From the NCBI GenBank assembly GCA_005406025.1, contig BGZK01000209.1:248001-312000 (forward strand): a stretch of 64,000 nucleotides of DNA, in the 5' to 3' direction. Origin of the DNA: Eumeta japonica (taxonomy: Eukaryota > Arthropoda > Insecta > Lepidoptera > Psychidae). The notes under the pieces were generated by a model. The model was not told the origin of the DNA. It saw nothing but the letters and a program-made list of their open reading frames with translations, and made no database searches. Both the position numbers and the translations under genes were made by a program. Below, piece by piece: positions 1 through 13,396 of the stretch; the first letter of the stretch is position 1; every line of letters starts with the position of its first letter.

Positions 1-902
1 TAGGCGGTTGTCTACATTAAGGCGACCAAATAATGTACGGTTTCTAGTAATCACGCGATTTAACAATATGTCAATCGGAAACACAATTCAAGCACATCCT
101 GAACGGCGAGCGAGCGGAGCGCGATAGCGGAGTGGGGCGGCGGCGCGGCGCGGGCGTACCAAACACGAGTCACTTGTTGATCAAAACACTATGATTACAG
201 TCACTGCACTGGCAATGCTGCTGTTGCCGACACCACTGTACCACAACTTTGCTGTTTAGCTTGATAGTGTGTTCAGTGACTGAGTATCGAACGTTAGTAT
301 TGCTCTGAATCGCCATCTAAAACTGCGAAAACCGTCACAGCAGCGCCGTCGGCGTCATATAGGTACTATATATCTTCTTACTTGTATTGCAACTACAAAG
401 CGATTTAATTCTGTTTTCCGCTAAATGGTTATTATCGCTAGAGATTACAATTCAGAATAATCACTAACTGTGTTGGGAAAATTGAATAACTATAATTTTC
501 ATTACAAGTAAACTTTGAACGAGTGCAAATAATGAGCTCTGGAGGAGAAATACTTTAGTAAACTGATAAATTAGAATAACTACCCCTATATCATTGTTTT
601 AAATCAAAAATTAACATGATCTACAAGTCTTGAAATCTCATTTACTACAAAACCTTTGGCAACATTATAGTTTACAATTTTTTTAAAGTTTCTCTTTGAA
701 AAAATAACCGAATACACTGACGTATATACCTAGATTTATAACACGGTATTTTAATATTTAAAATACTAGCATTCTGGGAAATCAGCAATCAAAGCGTTAG
801 CACAGTCTAAATAATTATTTTATATTTCATTAAGTTATTCAGTTTTCCCTTCAAACGAACGTCGGGGTGCAAGGTGGTGCGGTGAGGGTGCGCGGTTTCG
901 GA
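1..902. other. 3' UTR/intergenic stretch downstream of the kinase gene
   Basis: No gene recognised. Positions 105-165 form a GC-rich patch with GCGAGCG/GGCGGCG runs, unlike the AT-rich surroundings. It could be a promoter-type or 5' UTR segment of a neighbouring gene, but no open frame decides this. The rest is AT-rich. Bases 750-902 would be 3' UTR of exon G transcripts. Confidence 0.4.
750..755 (-). promoter_or_regulatory. Candidate polyadenylation signal (ATTAAA) after exon G
   Basis: ATTAAA on the minus strand, about 150 bp beyond the exon G stop. It is the nearest variant signal I noticed; I saw no canonical AATAAA closer. Weak evidence, since such hexamers are common in AT-rich DNA. 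Confidence 0.25.
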
Positions 903-1052
903 TCAGACGAGGTGGTCGCGGTCGTCGAGGCTGGCGTCGGAGTCGCGGTCGGGCCGCAGCTCGCGCTCCAGGTCCAGCGAGCGCCGCTCGAGCTCGAGGC
1001 GCGCCGGGCCCGCGCCGCCGTGCGCGCGCCGCCCCGCCTCCAGCGATGACAC
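903..1052 (-). CDS. Dyrk2: Dyrk2 exon G: alternative or extended charged C-terminus
   Basis: 150 nt including TGA (903-905), read in phase 0 from a good acceptor (TATATGTGCAG; CAG at 1053-1055). It encodes 49 residues starting VSSLEAGRRAHGGAG, followed by a highly charged stretch (LELERRSLDLERELRPDRDS) and ending DDRDHLV. Forty-eight of the 49 codons end in G or C, which is strong evidence that this frame is translated. The open frames in the other phase and on the plus strand over the same bases are Arg/Ala-rich shadows. It joins exon D directly in frame (E plus F are 291 nt, a multiple of three) or exon F after its TAG. I do not recognise the sequence; its assignment to the kinase gene rests on strand, phase and proximity. 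Confidence 0.7.
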   Translation of the reverse strand: MSSLEAGRRAHGGAGPARLELERRSLDLERELRPDRDSDASLDDRDHLV

Positions 1053-2712
1053 CTGCACATATATATATACATGTACACTCGTTCGTATGACGTTCGACGC
1101 TCTTGTGTGTACTCGTCACATTACGGCGGTACAGGATGAGAATGGAAGGCGTGCATTTTGTTATATTTGTAACGTGTTGCGATTTATTACGTCGAAGATA
1201 TTACACGTCTTAGTAAAGTAGTGTTTCAAAGAATTAGAACAATTTTTAAGTCAATTGTTTTTCGTATTCCACAATATTTTTTCGAATACCATGCTTTCAT
1301 TTATTTTGATCATCGCAGCAAACGCAAACGAAGGGCTAATACAATATGAAGAGCAATTTTTTTTATAGCGAAACACAACAGCTACTTTTACTACAGAGTC
1401 TTAAGATTGTGGCATAAAACATGATGCCGTTTCGCGCCATCGCGATAACGGCCGCCGCTATTCTCTAGAGATCTCATGAAACTAGGCACACTTGTCCTTC
1501 TGACGGTTACCTTGGATAGGTTCAAATATGAGTAACATCTGCCAGTTAGTTTAGAAATGCAGGCCATTTAAAATTTTCTCAATACCAAAAAATGCTATTT
1601 CAGAGATTTCATCATTGAATAACTTTTAAATGATGGAATTTAGCTTAGTTTTGGGAAGTTTTTGCATTAATTCATTTTGGATGGACGGCAAAAGGTATTT
1701 TCTTTATGACATTTAAAGGTTCAAATGAGGACGCGAGGCAACAGTGACTAGCTCAACCTTAAAGAAGTCAATAATGCATTGCCGGCCTATTAAGAAGAGA
1801 TCTCACTCAATGTACGAAACCCAACAGCGGAAGCTTCACGCCTGTATTCTGGGAGTGTGGTATTTCACCAACCACACCGACCCATTTTCGTGTTGCAAAG
1901 TTGGCCAAAACATGACTCTGCCACATTAATACATATGTAAGACTAGATGTTGCCCTTAACTTCATTCGCATGAAACATAACAATGTTTGTTTGTAAAAGA
2001 CATGAAACCTGTTCTTCATTTATTTATTATCTTTCATCACCCATAGAAAATCTTAGAGGTCATGTCATGTTTTCTTTAAAGCCACAATATTATTTATTTT
2101 CTTTTTGTGAACTTTGATTTAAAAAAAAATAAGAAAATTACGTTTGTTATACACATTTTTTTCTGTTACACCCAGCACTGTAAAAATCTAACAGTACGTA
2201 GGTACCATTTGTCCAAATCCATTCAGTAGGTACTTCGAGTTGAAGACAGAAAAAAAAACTTGAATTTGTTCTCTGTATAGCTCCAAGGTAATTGCAGTTT
2301 GTAACACTATCTAACATTAATATCAATTACACTAGGAAGTAATGGATATTATTTGCTTCAGATGTCAATAGTTCTCAGCTCGTGGACTATCAAAGTGTTA
2401 AACCTAATTTTCCTACAATTTTTACTTAATTTGAGTACCCCGATCCCTTTTAATGGTGTTTTTTTCTAAGCTGTAAATATTAGTGATGTTTTTTTTGGAG
2501 ACAAATAATAAAATCTAGTTTGACAATAATGTTATATATGTGTGTTTATACTTCAAAACGAAATTGATGTTTGTAATACATTATTAACCCCCACAAAATA
2601 TTAAAGTTTTTTATCACAATCAATTTAAATTCTATAAACTCGATGGGCATCAGTTTCTTCAATGTTTCAATAGAATTGCGACACATCGTGTAAGAAGCGG
2701 CGCATGAGTTAC
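1053..2712 (-). other. Dyrk2: Kinase gene intron F-G
   Basis: About 1.7 kb of AT-rich sequence between the exon F donor and the exon G acceptor. Short open frames inside show no coding signature. If translation always ends in exon F, this is a 3' UTR intron. Confidence 0.65.
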
Positions 2713-2900
2713 CTTGGCGAGGCGACGCGCGGACGGCGGGCGCTAGGAAGGCGCGGCGGGCGCGGGTGCTGCGGACGGCGCTAGCAACGGCAGCCGCGTG
2801 CCCGCGCCCGCGCCAACACCTGTCAGATACCGGCCGGCCCCCGCGCCGCCGCCCGCGCTTGATCCGCTGTCCTCTGACAACGCCGCCTGTAGCTTTGCCT
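2713..2900 (-). CDS. Dyrk2: Dyrk2 exon F: class II DYRK C-terminal tail with in-frame TAG
   Basis: 188 nt. After completing Lys with exon E, the frame reads AKLQAALSEDSGSS, a Gly/Ala repeat, then TRLPLLAPSAAPAPAAPS and TAG (2743-2745). The KL...L......LP.L order resembles the conserved end of vertebrate DYRK2/3 (a KL motif, then LPKL just before the stop), which supports this as the genuine C-terminus of one isoform. The acceptor is CATTACAG (CAG at 2901-2903) and the donor is a good GTAACT (2707-2712). Ten further codons in the same frame (RPPSARRLAK) lie between the TAG and the donor. These may be 3' UTR, or translated if the stop is read through. The base after the stop is C. Confidence 0.72.
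2743..2745 (-). other. Dyrk2: In-frame TAG in exon F: stop or candidate readthrough codon
   Basis: The stop is read as TCC TAG CGC. The same frame stays open to the donor and enters exon G in phase 0, where it reads a strongly coding-like 49-codon segment before TGA. A C directly after the stop is a known favourable context for readthrough in insects. The simpler alternative is that exon G is used only when E and F are skipped. Confidence 0.4.
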
Positions 2901-3657
2901 CTGTAATGTAAGTGCTAGTTCCATGTATATTGTAAAGTAAATCACACTGAATAAATATTATTACAAGCAAGTTACCATATTTGGAAATCGAAATAACAAA
3001 TTTATGAATAAATAAATTTCAAAATGTCATAAATTTAGCTTGATTCGATATTTTTTTCCAAAAATCCAAAGTATTTTTATATTCTCAAGAATCCAGTAAT
3101 TTTTCATAAACGATGTCTTGTCTTGGTAACACATTTATTTGAAAAAAAATTGAGTTATTAAAATTTACGTTTTGACTCAGACATTTTTTTTTATTTACCT
3201 CAGTTTTTTCCCAGAAGGTACAGTTCTCCACATAGTACGATTTTTGTATACCGCTATTACATCACGGAATTTCATCAAACATTCGTGCAAAATAATCGAT
3301 TTCGAATGCTTAAAATTTGCACCTTCTTTAATATGCCACGAATTTGATCTGTATAAGATTATTAGACTGTCCCTTGGCGACCTCTCATTAACACATATTC
3401 GCTCTATACGATTATTTGCTGTGTGTTGTGTAGTTTTTCATACGTTCCAATCTTTTTGTTTGTCTTATTATTTACATATAGTTCTCTTTGATATAGTTTA
3501 AAACACATCAGACCAATTCGGGTCGGACTATTAATATCTAACTAGTATTTATAATTTACTTTACAATTCATCCTCCCCGACGATCAGTCGCACAGAAATG
3601 TTTACCTCACTAAGGCAGTGTTAGATATTATCTATAGTCATATGTTTATATACTGAC

Positions 3658-3760
3658 TTGCAGCGTGCGCGGCGTTGAAGGTGACCGGCGTGCGCGCCAA
3701 CGGCGTACGCAAAGATCCGCCTCGCCCGCCGCTCCCCGCGCCGCCGCCGCCTACCGCCGT
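3658..3760 (-). CDS. Dyrk2: Dyrk2 exon E: Gly-rich tail segment
   Basis: 103 nt encoding 34 residues plus 1 nt. A Gly-rich start (TAVGGGGAGSGG) is followed by SLRTPLARTPVTFNAAHAA. The acceptor, TTGATGCAG, has a poor pyrimidine tract; the donor is GTCAGT (3652-3657). Phase 0 at the start fits both exon D donors, and the single leftover A plus AG of exon F makes Lys. The fit at both ends is the main evidence. The opposite strand is also open across the same bases and has its own CAG-like acceptor (finding listed separately), so strand choice rests on the phase match. The tail is expected to be fast-evolving and disordered. Confidence 0.62.
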
Positions 3761-6700
3761 CTGCATCAACAACACGCCACGCGGTCAAGTCGCAATATCC
3801 ATAGCATCGCACGGTCATTCCTAGTAGCGATAATTACTGGATACCGTATGAATTCTGGTCTTATAGATGGACATACAACGATAAATAAGCGATTACAAAC
3901 AAAAATGTGTCCTCGTTTCTCGTTTTCTAACATCTCGTCGCTAGCGGAAGATAGAAGAAAATAAATGACTTCCAAAGAGTGTGAGAAAACTTTACGGAAG
4001 CAAGAACGGAAATTGGTTGCAAAACAGTCAATTATTCAAAATCAGTACAACACATTGTTCTAGCATAAATCATGATTGTAATTGATGAGGCATTACTGGC
4101 GTATCGAAACCGACTTTGTTATTGGCTGCCACATTTATACTCTAGGTTTCTAAAATTAATATTTTACTTTATAGTCAATACCAGTTGTTGCAGTAATGAA
4201 TTCAAGACATATTATTGATAAAACCCAGATTGAGAAATTGAAACAGGTCTAAGCTTTGTGTTTATTTTTCTCGATATTTTTTTTTCGCAAACCAGCCCGG
4301 CGCGAGTTGGGAACTGCTATCGACTGTTGTACTCAATCCGCGATCAACGGCTTGACGGGACTCCGAAAAGTGAGTGGTTTAATTCGACTAAGCTAAAAAA
4401 CCCATTGGTCAATTTTTTCGTTGTGGGCAAAATTCTAAACCGGTAACTTCTAATTTCAATTGCAAATTGTTTTGTTGATATTTATAACATACAATAAACT
4501 GTTAACATCACCTGCACGTGGTGCCCCTGTTAGGGATACAAACGAGGCTCTGGCGACCACCAATCGTGATGCAATCGTTATGTAAAAACATAAGGCCCGC
4601 GTTCTATATCAAGACGATAAGCGTTGACACTTGTGATCATTAACATATCAGCCCATCATAAGGTTTCATGTTGTTGATGATGATGAATTGTGAATTTGTT
4701 TTTCGCACACATTCATAATACGTTATTACACCTATTGTTCTTCTTTTCAGCCTGTGTATTCCTCTATACCCAAGTATTTTTGTTCTAGAGAAAATATGTA
4801 TTAAAATTCATTTTTTTAAAAAAAGCAATAATTTCTTAGTCTTAAATTATGAAAATACTAAATTCTTATAAACTCTTTTAGAATTATTTATATTATTAAT
4901 ATTTTGAACTTATAATGACACTATAATTTGGTCATGTAGTCTGATAAAAAAATTGTTTTTTTTTTATTATTTTCATTTATTAATTAAAATCTATTTAATT
5001 GTGAACAATATAAAGAATATTTGCTCTGAGTTCATACATAATTCACCAATGGTATGGTTTGACAATGAAAAGAAATGATTACTTCTATATTATAAAATTA
5101 CATATACATTCTTTATAATGACTATTACTCTATTGGGTTGGTTCAGTGGGTTGGATGCTGCATGTTGACGCATGTTGCAGGCAAACATCCAATGACTATA
5201 TACCCCTGAAACTCAAATAAATTGGGACATCCCTTTGACAATTATTTTATAAACATAAAGCTTTAAGATATATAACGGTTGGCCTGTGTGTAGTCATTAT
5301 AGTACTATTTACATCTAATATCTTTTGTACTCTACAAGTGTTGGTGCAAATAACAATTGCTATCATTTGAATATTATTGTGGACAGGAGTCTGTGGTGAT
5401 GTAGGTGTTTCAATAGAACTCTTTCTTTAAATTACAAATGGTAATTATATTGTATTTTAAGTTGAGACTTGTTGTATAAGTTGCTGCGGATTGGCTCAAA
5501 AGCCGAAAGTCGACAATGTCCTTTGTTAAGGAATTTGAAATTTTTAAACGATCTCGAGACATGGCCAATAGCTTTATAAGACAAAAGTGTAAGAGTTGAC
5601 TGACAGAATACTTGAATGCAAGTAGTACAATTTCATAATAAGTTAGTCTACCAACATGAAACTGAAATGCCTCGAATTCATAAACAACATCAGAGCAAAC
5701 GCAGAACGAAACATAGATAGCACAATCAACATAGACTAGTACATGATAATAGGCGCTGTTTTCTCCATTGATGAATGAAATGTCATTAAAATAAAAAGTG
5801 TAAACAGCGTACAAGCAAGCTGCAGAGCAGACTGTTTTCCATGAACTCTAGTGTTCAAACAGTCTGTACTTGTGTGGACCTGTAATGTCCGACATAAAGA
5901 TGGTGAGGTTGATAGCCATAAATAAAGATAAAATAAATAAATCTTTTTTTGTATAATGTGTATATATGTTTTCATAGTTTTTATGAAAACATACATATAA
6001 TTCATGTGATATCTAAATCTAAAAAAATCTTTTTAATACTTGTAGCAGTGACATGTGCATAATAACCATTAATATTTTCCAGATCACTTGTTAGCATTCT
6101 CCACAATTTTTATGTTTATATACTCGAAAATAAAATAACGTCATTGTTTGTTAGCATTCAAGTTTTAGAACTACAATAGTTACTTTATGTACGGCCTCAC
6201 AATTTCATCCTAGAAGGGATGTACAAAACTGTTGAACCTTATGATACACTGTCTTTTGTATTAAAAAAAACAAATTATGCACAGTTAGCTTTGAAAGCGA
6301 CGTTCAAAAAGGTAGAGGATATAAATACGGTGGGTACTCTTAAAGTTAAAAGATGTATTATAATTTAACACAACCGACAATTATCATTATATTAGTATTG
6401 TAAACTAATATAATGCTTTAGGATGTTGACAAGCACTATGAAGTTATGAATTGCTATTATTCACTAGAAGCATTTGTTAAAAAAATACAAAATACTGTAT
6501 GTTGAATATATAGGGCGTCACCATACCAGAAATGAAAAACTAGAGACAAGAGGCAAATGCAATACATTTCAAAATCATAAACTGAACATTTTATGTATAG
6601 TAGAGAATGCAATTTCTTATGGGTTTACCGCATAAGAGATCGCAGTCTGAGGTATATGATAAATTAATATTTTTTTTTCAAAACACCGTATTTAGTGATT

Positions 6701-9700
6701 GTCAGAATTGTTCAAAGTTTATTTTTATATTGTTTTTTTTCTGATAACAAAAAGATGTACTTAAAACCCAACTGTTTTACTACATTTGTGCGGCGGACCT
6801 AGATAACACGCTTTAAATGGCAAAATTCGATTCAAATTTCGTTTATTAAAAATGTACAACAAGTTTTGATTAAATTACTTCTCTATTTTTGATAAGCATT
6901 GAAGCGCATTTGTCTTCAAAAGTGCTGCCTATTTTTATTCTGAGGCTCAATTCTCTAAGCAACTTTAACTCTGCGAATCAAAGGTGAATTAGATTTGACA
7001 AATACACAGTGTTGAATATTTTTTTTTTCACAAATTTCATAGATAATGTCGCTATCGCCATATAATCTCTTTTATTGTATTGTTATTACAAATTAACAAC
7101 CAAAGTATTCAGGCTTAACAACAAGAGATTACATAAATATCAAAATGATAATAATTTTTTTTTTAATAAATAAAATAAGAAATGAAAGCAACTGGTCGAT
7201 TTATAGGTAAAAGAGAACCTTCCTTCCTAAACCTTCAAAAGCCTTAATATTTATCACATTTAAAATTTAAATTTAATAGTACTTTTATTTATATTTATTT
7301 TTCTATATTAATCTAAAAATTTTAAACATATTCTTTTAATATATGAAAATTATTCAAGAATATAATATTTAGAATACATAAACAGATTGGATTACAAATC
7401 AAATGACTGATTTCCAATATATATTTAAACTAAAAAATATATATTTCAATTTCTTATATTTTTAAATTAGCAGAAAATAAAAGTAAATTGTAATCAAGTA
7501 TATTTTCTATTATTAATATCACATTCATTTACGCATATTTTTAGCTTCTAAGCATGTGGTGCGAGTGTAAAGAAAATAATAAATTTTAAAACTCAATACC
7601 AAATTAATACAAAATAAAATAAAAAAACAAACCACAAATTATATATAAATTAAAATGTATGCTCACAGATAACAATTTCTTATTACACATAATGTCAAAG
7701 CGTTAACTATTTAAATACGTATTGCAGAAACTTTTATATAATATCTATAATGACTGCTATAAGTTTTGTTTTAAATCCTGTAAGAAAAAGAGGAAGACAT
7801 TACATTAATTGTAAATTATGATTTATTTTTTCTGGGAAATGAGGAGTGTAAGAAATATTTATTCAAAAATTTTATATTGCGTCAAGAATACAGTTTCAAA
7901 TCTCATTTCGCCGCAACCTCTTGGCGACCAGGTGTAAGCAAGCAAAGGGGTTACGGCCAAATAGGAACTAAAATTTTAAGTTCTTTACGTATTTCTCTTT
8001 GAAATAAATTACATCTTGTCTTGAAAACAAGTGAACAAAATTGTTTACAAAAAAATATTAATAGAATTTTAATTAACTAAAAGTACTTGTGACCATATTG
8101 TGATTGATAAGTCGGCAGAAACGTATTTTTCTATTTTTAATTATCTATAAAAACTGAATTCTGATTAAAAAAACGATAGGCATAGAAATTATGCAGTCAG
8201 ATCTTTCACTATATATTTTTTGTGGAAGATAGATTTTGGAACTGCTCTGTCTTTCCTCGTTTTTAGAAATCCTTGAAAAACTTCTGGATTTCGTGGTTAA
8301 AATAATTGTATGGTGTGTGTGTGTAATGTGTATTTCATATTTAAAACTATGAAATAGATTAATTTTTTGTTTTATGAAATACAGTGTTTAGGAAGTTTCA
8401 AATTATACTCGGGGGCCATTCAAGTATTATGTAAGCAGAATTTGTGTAATTTTAACTTTCCTCCCTCGCCCATTTCATCAAAAGTATGCAAAGGTCTTAC
8501 CCCTTATCCTGTATTTACGTAAATATTGATATATTTTTTTGTTGTTCATGATCAGCAGTAACCAGGTCTACTTATAAAGAATTTAGAAACTGAGAGAATT
8601 TAGAGCATATTTAATATATATACAAGCAAATAATTATATGAATATTGTATTTTATCATATGAACATTATTTACTTATTTGGTTCTATTGAAAATTTTCAA
8701 ACCATTTTAAACAGTGACAAAATGGTAAAACACCATAGGTGTATGTAAAAGGGAAGATGCACAGTTGCTTACTATTTTAACATTGAAAAACGGTTCAAAG
8801 TGTTATTGTCCTTTTACAGTACTTAAGAAAAACAATGGAAGAAACATTATTATTTTATAGTCTGGCATTTCAATTGAAAGATCATAATTAAAAGGTTTAT
8901 TTCTAAATATAAAAACCATCATTTTGTTAGTGGAACACCAAAGACATAATCTTTAAAATTTTTACATGCTGTTCTAAAACAATACATCGATGGAGTGGCT
9001 TAACATTATTTTAATTCTTTATTATTGTTTTTTGTTTCAATGTATGAAAAAAATCATATATTTTTCTGCAGAGTAAAACATAATGTGATAATAACACGAG
9101 ATTATTTTTTGTATACAATTTTAATTTTATAATGTTGATTGAAATATACATTAAAAATTTTGACAATTTCTAAGCTGCATAAAGTATAGACATTCAAATG
9201 TTTTTTATCATAAAACAAGGTAACGATTCATTAAATGTCACAATATTTTTTATTTTTTGATTTTTGAATAGCAATATTTTATATATTATATGAAATCTGT
9301 TAAAAAACAAATCGAAATACAAGTCATTACAATTTTTTTGGAATAGGTTTAATTGATTATGTAATTTAGATCTAATTTTAAGATTATGTAAAAACTAAAA
9401 AACTATAAATAACACAGATGACTCTATTAGTACAAAGCAGATCGAATGAATATTGTGACAAAACAAAGTATGAGACACACCAGTTTCATACTACTTTTTT
9501 AGGTATATTTCTGTAAATCCAGTTTGAATTTCATCTTATGATGATACTTCAAATAAAAAAAAAAATAAATACCTTATGAAAATCCTCATTTTAATACACG
9601 ATTCAGCACTCATCGTAAGTAAATTAATTTTTATTTATTGAGAATAAGAAATTCCATTCTTTTTCAAAACTCCTAATGTTTTAGAACGAAGTTCCTTATG

Positions 9701-12700
9701 GGGCGTTGCGGAGGGGTACCCTAGCCGGCAAAATACGTCCGTAACGTTAAAAATAAGCGTAAGATTTTTATGGATAGTCTATATATGATGGTTATACAGT
9801 GTCTAATGTATAGTCTACGTAATGACTGTTATTATTATTGCAGTTTGCTATTATTATATCATTCCACTAACGTTTCATGATCTAAGCATGGCTTGTATTT
9901 TTTTATTACTTAAATTTTGTTTTATTATGAGATTATTGAGTCTAATTAAATTTTGTTTAAAATAACAATATTTAATTTCTCAGACATCAATGAATTATTA
10001 CTATTATTAATAATACAATTAAAATTAAATGTTATTATTAATTAATAAGTTATTTATAAATAAATATTTTTATAATTGTTGGTTATTATTAAACAATGTC
10101 AAAGTTACATAATATATTTTACTGATTTCTTTTTAGTTCTAAAATATATAATTCCGACAATGTACAAGATAAAGGACGAGAAGAAATAACCGCAACAAAT
10201 GATGTTATGTCAGTGAACAATAATTTAATTTTTATAGAATATATCGACTATATTTATAGTCATTGAGTTTATTATTTGTTTTTTATTTTTATCGATAAAA
10301 AAGTCATAATAAAAAATGTACACCGATATAATTATTTTCTTTATACTTCGAATAGAACTTGAAATTAATATTTTTATAATAAGGAATTTCATTCCTATCT
10401 GGTGTCCCACGTCACCACTCTCCTTTTTTATGCCTTTTTGACAGAACATTTCGACATCATAATGGAAAGGCTGAGGAAATTACACCGAATGCAATAAGTG
10501 CTAAAGTTTTTAACAGCATTCATATACCGTGGCCGTTTTTGAGCGTGTGACTGTCCATCTTCTCTTTTTTGTAAGCGAATTTAAAACAAACATGAACTTA
10601 TAATACGTCAAATTCAATAAATCGGGCCAATACGAGATAGGATAAATTTAGACAAACGAATAGCGCGCGCGATTCTTTATAAATTGTAAATAACCGCGTG
10701 AAAGCAAATAAGCAGTTAGGGGAATCTCTGACGATGCTTTTCGCTTTCGAGCAAAGACAAATCAAATCAGAATACTAAATACTATATTTTGGAGAAAAAT
10801 ACGGTACTGAAACTAAATAAAAATTGCTGACGTAATCATCATCCTGACCTCCCGCGAAACGAAAATAAGAAAAGCAAAGACCCCCTTATACCCCTTTGGT
10901 AATACTTGAATGATCCCTCATTACTAATCTATTGTTGTTATGTTAACTTTAATGTTTTCCTTTTATGTGTAAACCTAGTATGTAATCTAACATTAGTCTC
11001 ATTTATATTATACTTTATCTCATAATTAAAACAGTGTTTTGAAGTGTATCTTTATAACCAAGGAAACTTCTATCGAAACTTAAATTAAACAAATTATATA
11101 AGGCCAGCATAAATTTCTCAAGCGAAAGCAAACTAACGCTCTTGGATATTAATAATGCCAGATCTATATCAACAAAACTCAATAACACCTACATACACAC
11201 CTACATTTGTTTTTTTTTTATAATTTTATTTTACATTATTTCAATAATTCCAATAAAGTAAAATAATCATAATAGACAATCACAGTAACAAATTAACATC
11301 TTAAATGTGAAAGTATTCAAGAACAAAATATATAACATTTAAATTTTTAGCAAAGTATTACCCAAACGTATTTGCTTTAAAATTAAAAGCTAAACAGAAT
11401 TGCCTCAAAATTACAGTCCATTAAGAATAATTATAAATTATGAAATATGATGGAAAGTAAACTAATTTAACAAATTGTCCTAGGATTCTGCTTCGTTTAA
11501 AATCGTAATCACAAAAATAATGATAATGGTGTGTTTTTTTCAACAGAAGACATTTTATAAATTCATTAAGAATAGTGGAACACAGTAGTTAACTTTTTTT
11601 CACTGATTGTAATCATATATATATATGTTAGGGTGGTCGTTAAAAATTAATTTTTTTTGGACGCCCCCTTAAAACCTTCCTTTTTATGAAAAAACACTGG
11701 GAAAATTTTCTTTTTTTTTTTAAATTCAAAACAACATGTAACTCTAAATGATCTAAAATTTTTGGGTATAATTATCTTTTTTGGGAAGTTTTCATGAAAA
11801 ATACAATTTTATTTTTTTACTACATTATTTAGTTAATAATTCATACAAAGTAATTGAGACGAATTTTGCAAAATAAATTCTACAGAAACTATAGACGTAT
11901 GAAAGCATGAGAATTGATGGTAAATGATGGAATTCCATGAATTTTGGTGGCAACTTATCGACAGAGAATTATTTTGAGTTTTCAAACGAGACGTCCAACG
12001 CATGCCGATCCGTTATTTTTTTAAGGCATTTTCATAATAACTTAAACGTAACTGCTCACAGACGTATAAAAAGCTCAAAAATAGAAGAAAAAATAAAGCA
12101 TGAGCTTGAATGACGAAATATATTAAGCTTGTTATAAAGCTTTAAGTTAAAATTCATTAATTAAAATGATAACAATACAGGTGTCTCATTGTTAACTATT
12201 TTCAAATCTTAAAAAAATAATTATTTAATAAGATACTTTCAGAAAAAAAATTATAATGCTCAAAATCAACTTGTGATTTATATGTACAAACATTTCTCTA
12301 ATACTAATTAGGTAGATTTCGTAGTATAGACAGGATCTTTCCATGTAGAACTCCATCACAAAGCTTACAGGCAGATAAAGGACGCCATGAAAAAAACTAT
12401 TATGTTATTTGCTATAATCATAAGAGATCTATAAACTCGGATGCAAACATTACAAAACTTACAAACACAGGAACAAAGTGCAAGACAAATGCTTGTACAT
12501 ACACTAAATGTTAACCCAAGCGAAGGATTATATCTGAAGTCCCTGGCTAAATCGGATGGGCTATATCAATGAATTAACAAATATACGGGTGAAGTCAGGG
12601 ACAAATGTCAGTGCAAATATAAAAATGATAAATATCAGTCCAAGCTTATCTCGGCACGTCATAAAAAACCACATCCAAATTGGTTTAGATATTGTGGAAA

Positions 12701-13396
12701 TTACAAGGAAGAAAGATAAAATAAAAATTCTGTTTTCATTTTATTAGCTCTATTGTATATGTATGAATTGAAATTTCATAACTTCATTTGTAAGTTTATT
12801 ATCATATCATCAAATGCAAAACATTCATTTGCAAGTTGATTTGTCTATTAATGTAGATAATGCCTGTGTGATATTTAGTTATAACCAAGAGGGTCTAACC
12901 ATAAAACGACAATGTGATGTGTTTGCAACGAGACCGCAAACACGACGGCACGGAAACTATTTTAGAACAAACGGATCGGCATACCCGTCGGCGTTTCTAC
13001 TGCAGCTTTTATTTGTTACTGCTTTTGTCGGAACATTAGTGAACGCATAAACTCTATCTGATATGATGATATAATGCCCCTGAACAAACTATTGGCTTTT
13101 ATCAATAAATTCTTTTTAATTTACAAGAAATAATGTGGAAGTAATTTTGGAGTGGAAAGCATTACTTCATTTTAATTTAATTGACATTGTGTAATCAAAT
13201 AACTTTGCAGCTATCCGAGCTGTAGTAGCGTATTATAATTGCGAGTTTTATTTTATACTTCTTTGTATTACAATGCGTGCGTAGCGCATGTTTTACATAA
13301 GATATCTACAGATTTAATTTTTATACGAAATATTTACCTGTGAGCATACTTTCGAACTAATAAAAAAACAAAACCAAAAAGAAAACAAAAACAAAC
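3761..13396 (-). other. Dyrk2: Kinase gene intron D-E, 9.6 kb, very AT-rich
   Basis: No gene recognised. Roughly 6.5-12.5 kb is very AT-rich with many A/T runs and only tiny open frames. Around 9685-9745 there is a sharp GC-richer patch (GAAGTTCCTTATGGGG, GGGGTACCCTAGCCGG) that looks like the end of a mobile element, though no second copy was noticed in the window. At 5140-5210 and 29165-29195 a GGTTGGATGCTGCATG motif is shared, probably a repeat fragment. Confidence 0.6.
13247..13252 (-). promoter_or_regulatory. Candidate polyadenylation signal (AATAAA) after exon D
   Basis: AATAAA on the minus strand, about 145 bp beyond the TAG at 13397. It would allow a short transcript ending in an extended exon D. 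The background is AT-rich, so chance occurrence is likely. Confidence 0.25.

Noticed and set aside
835..1119. 94-codon minus-strand frame over exon G, and the plus-strand 60-codon frame at 867-1049
   Set aside because: Arg/Ala-rich shadows of the GC-rich exon. The phase-0 frame ending at 903 has a clean acceptor, mixed composition and 48/49 G/C-ending codons.
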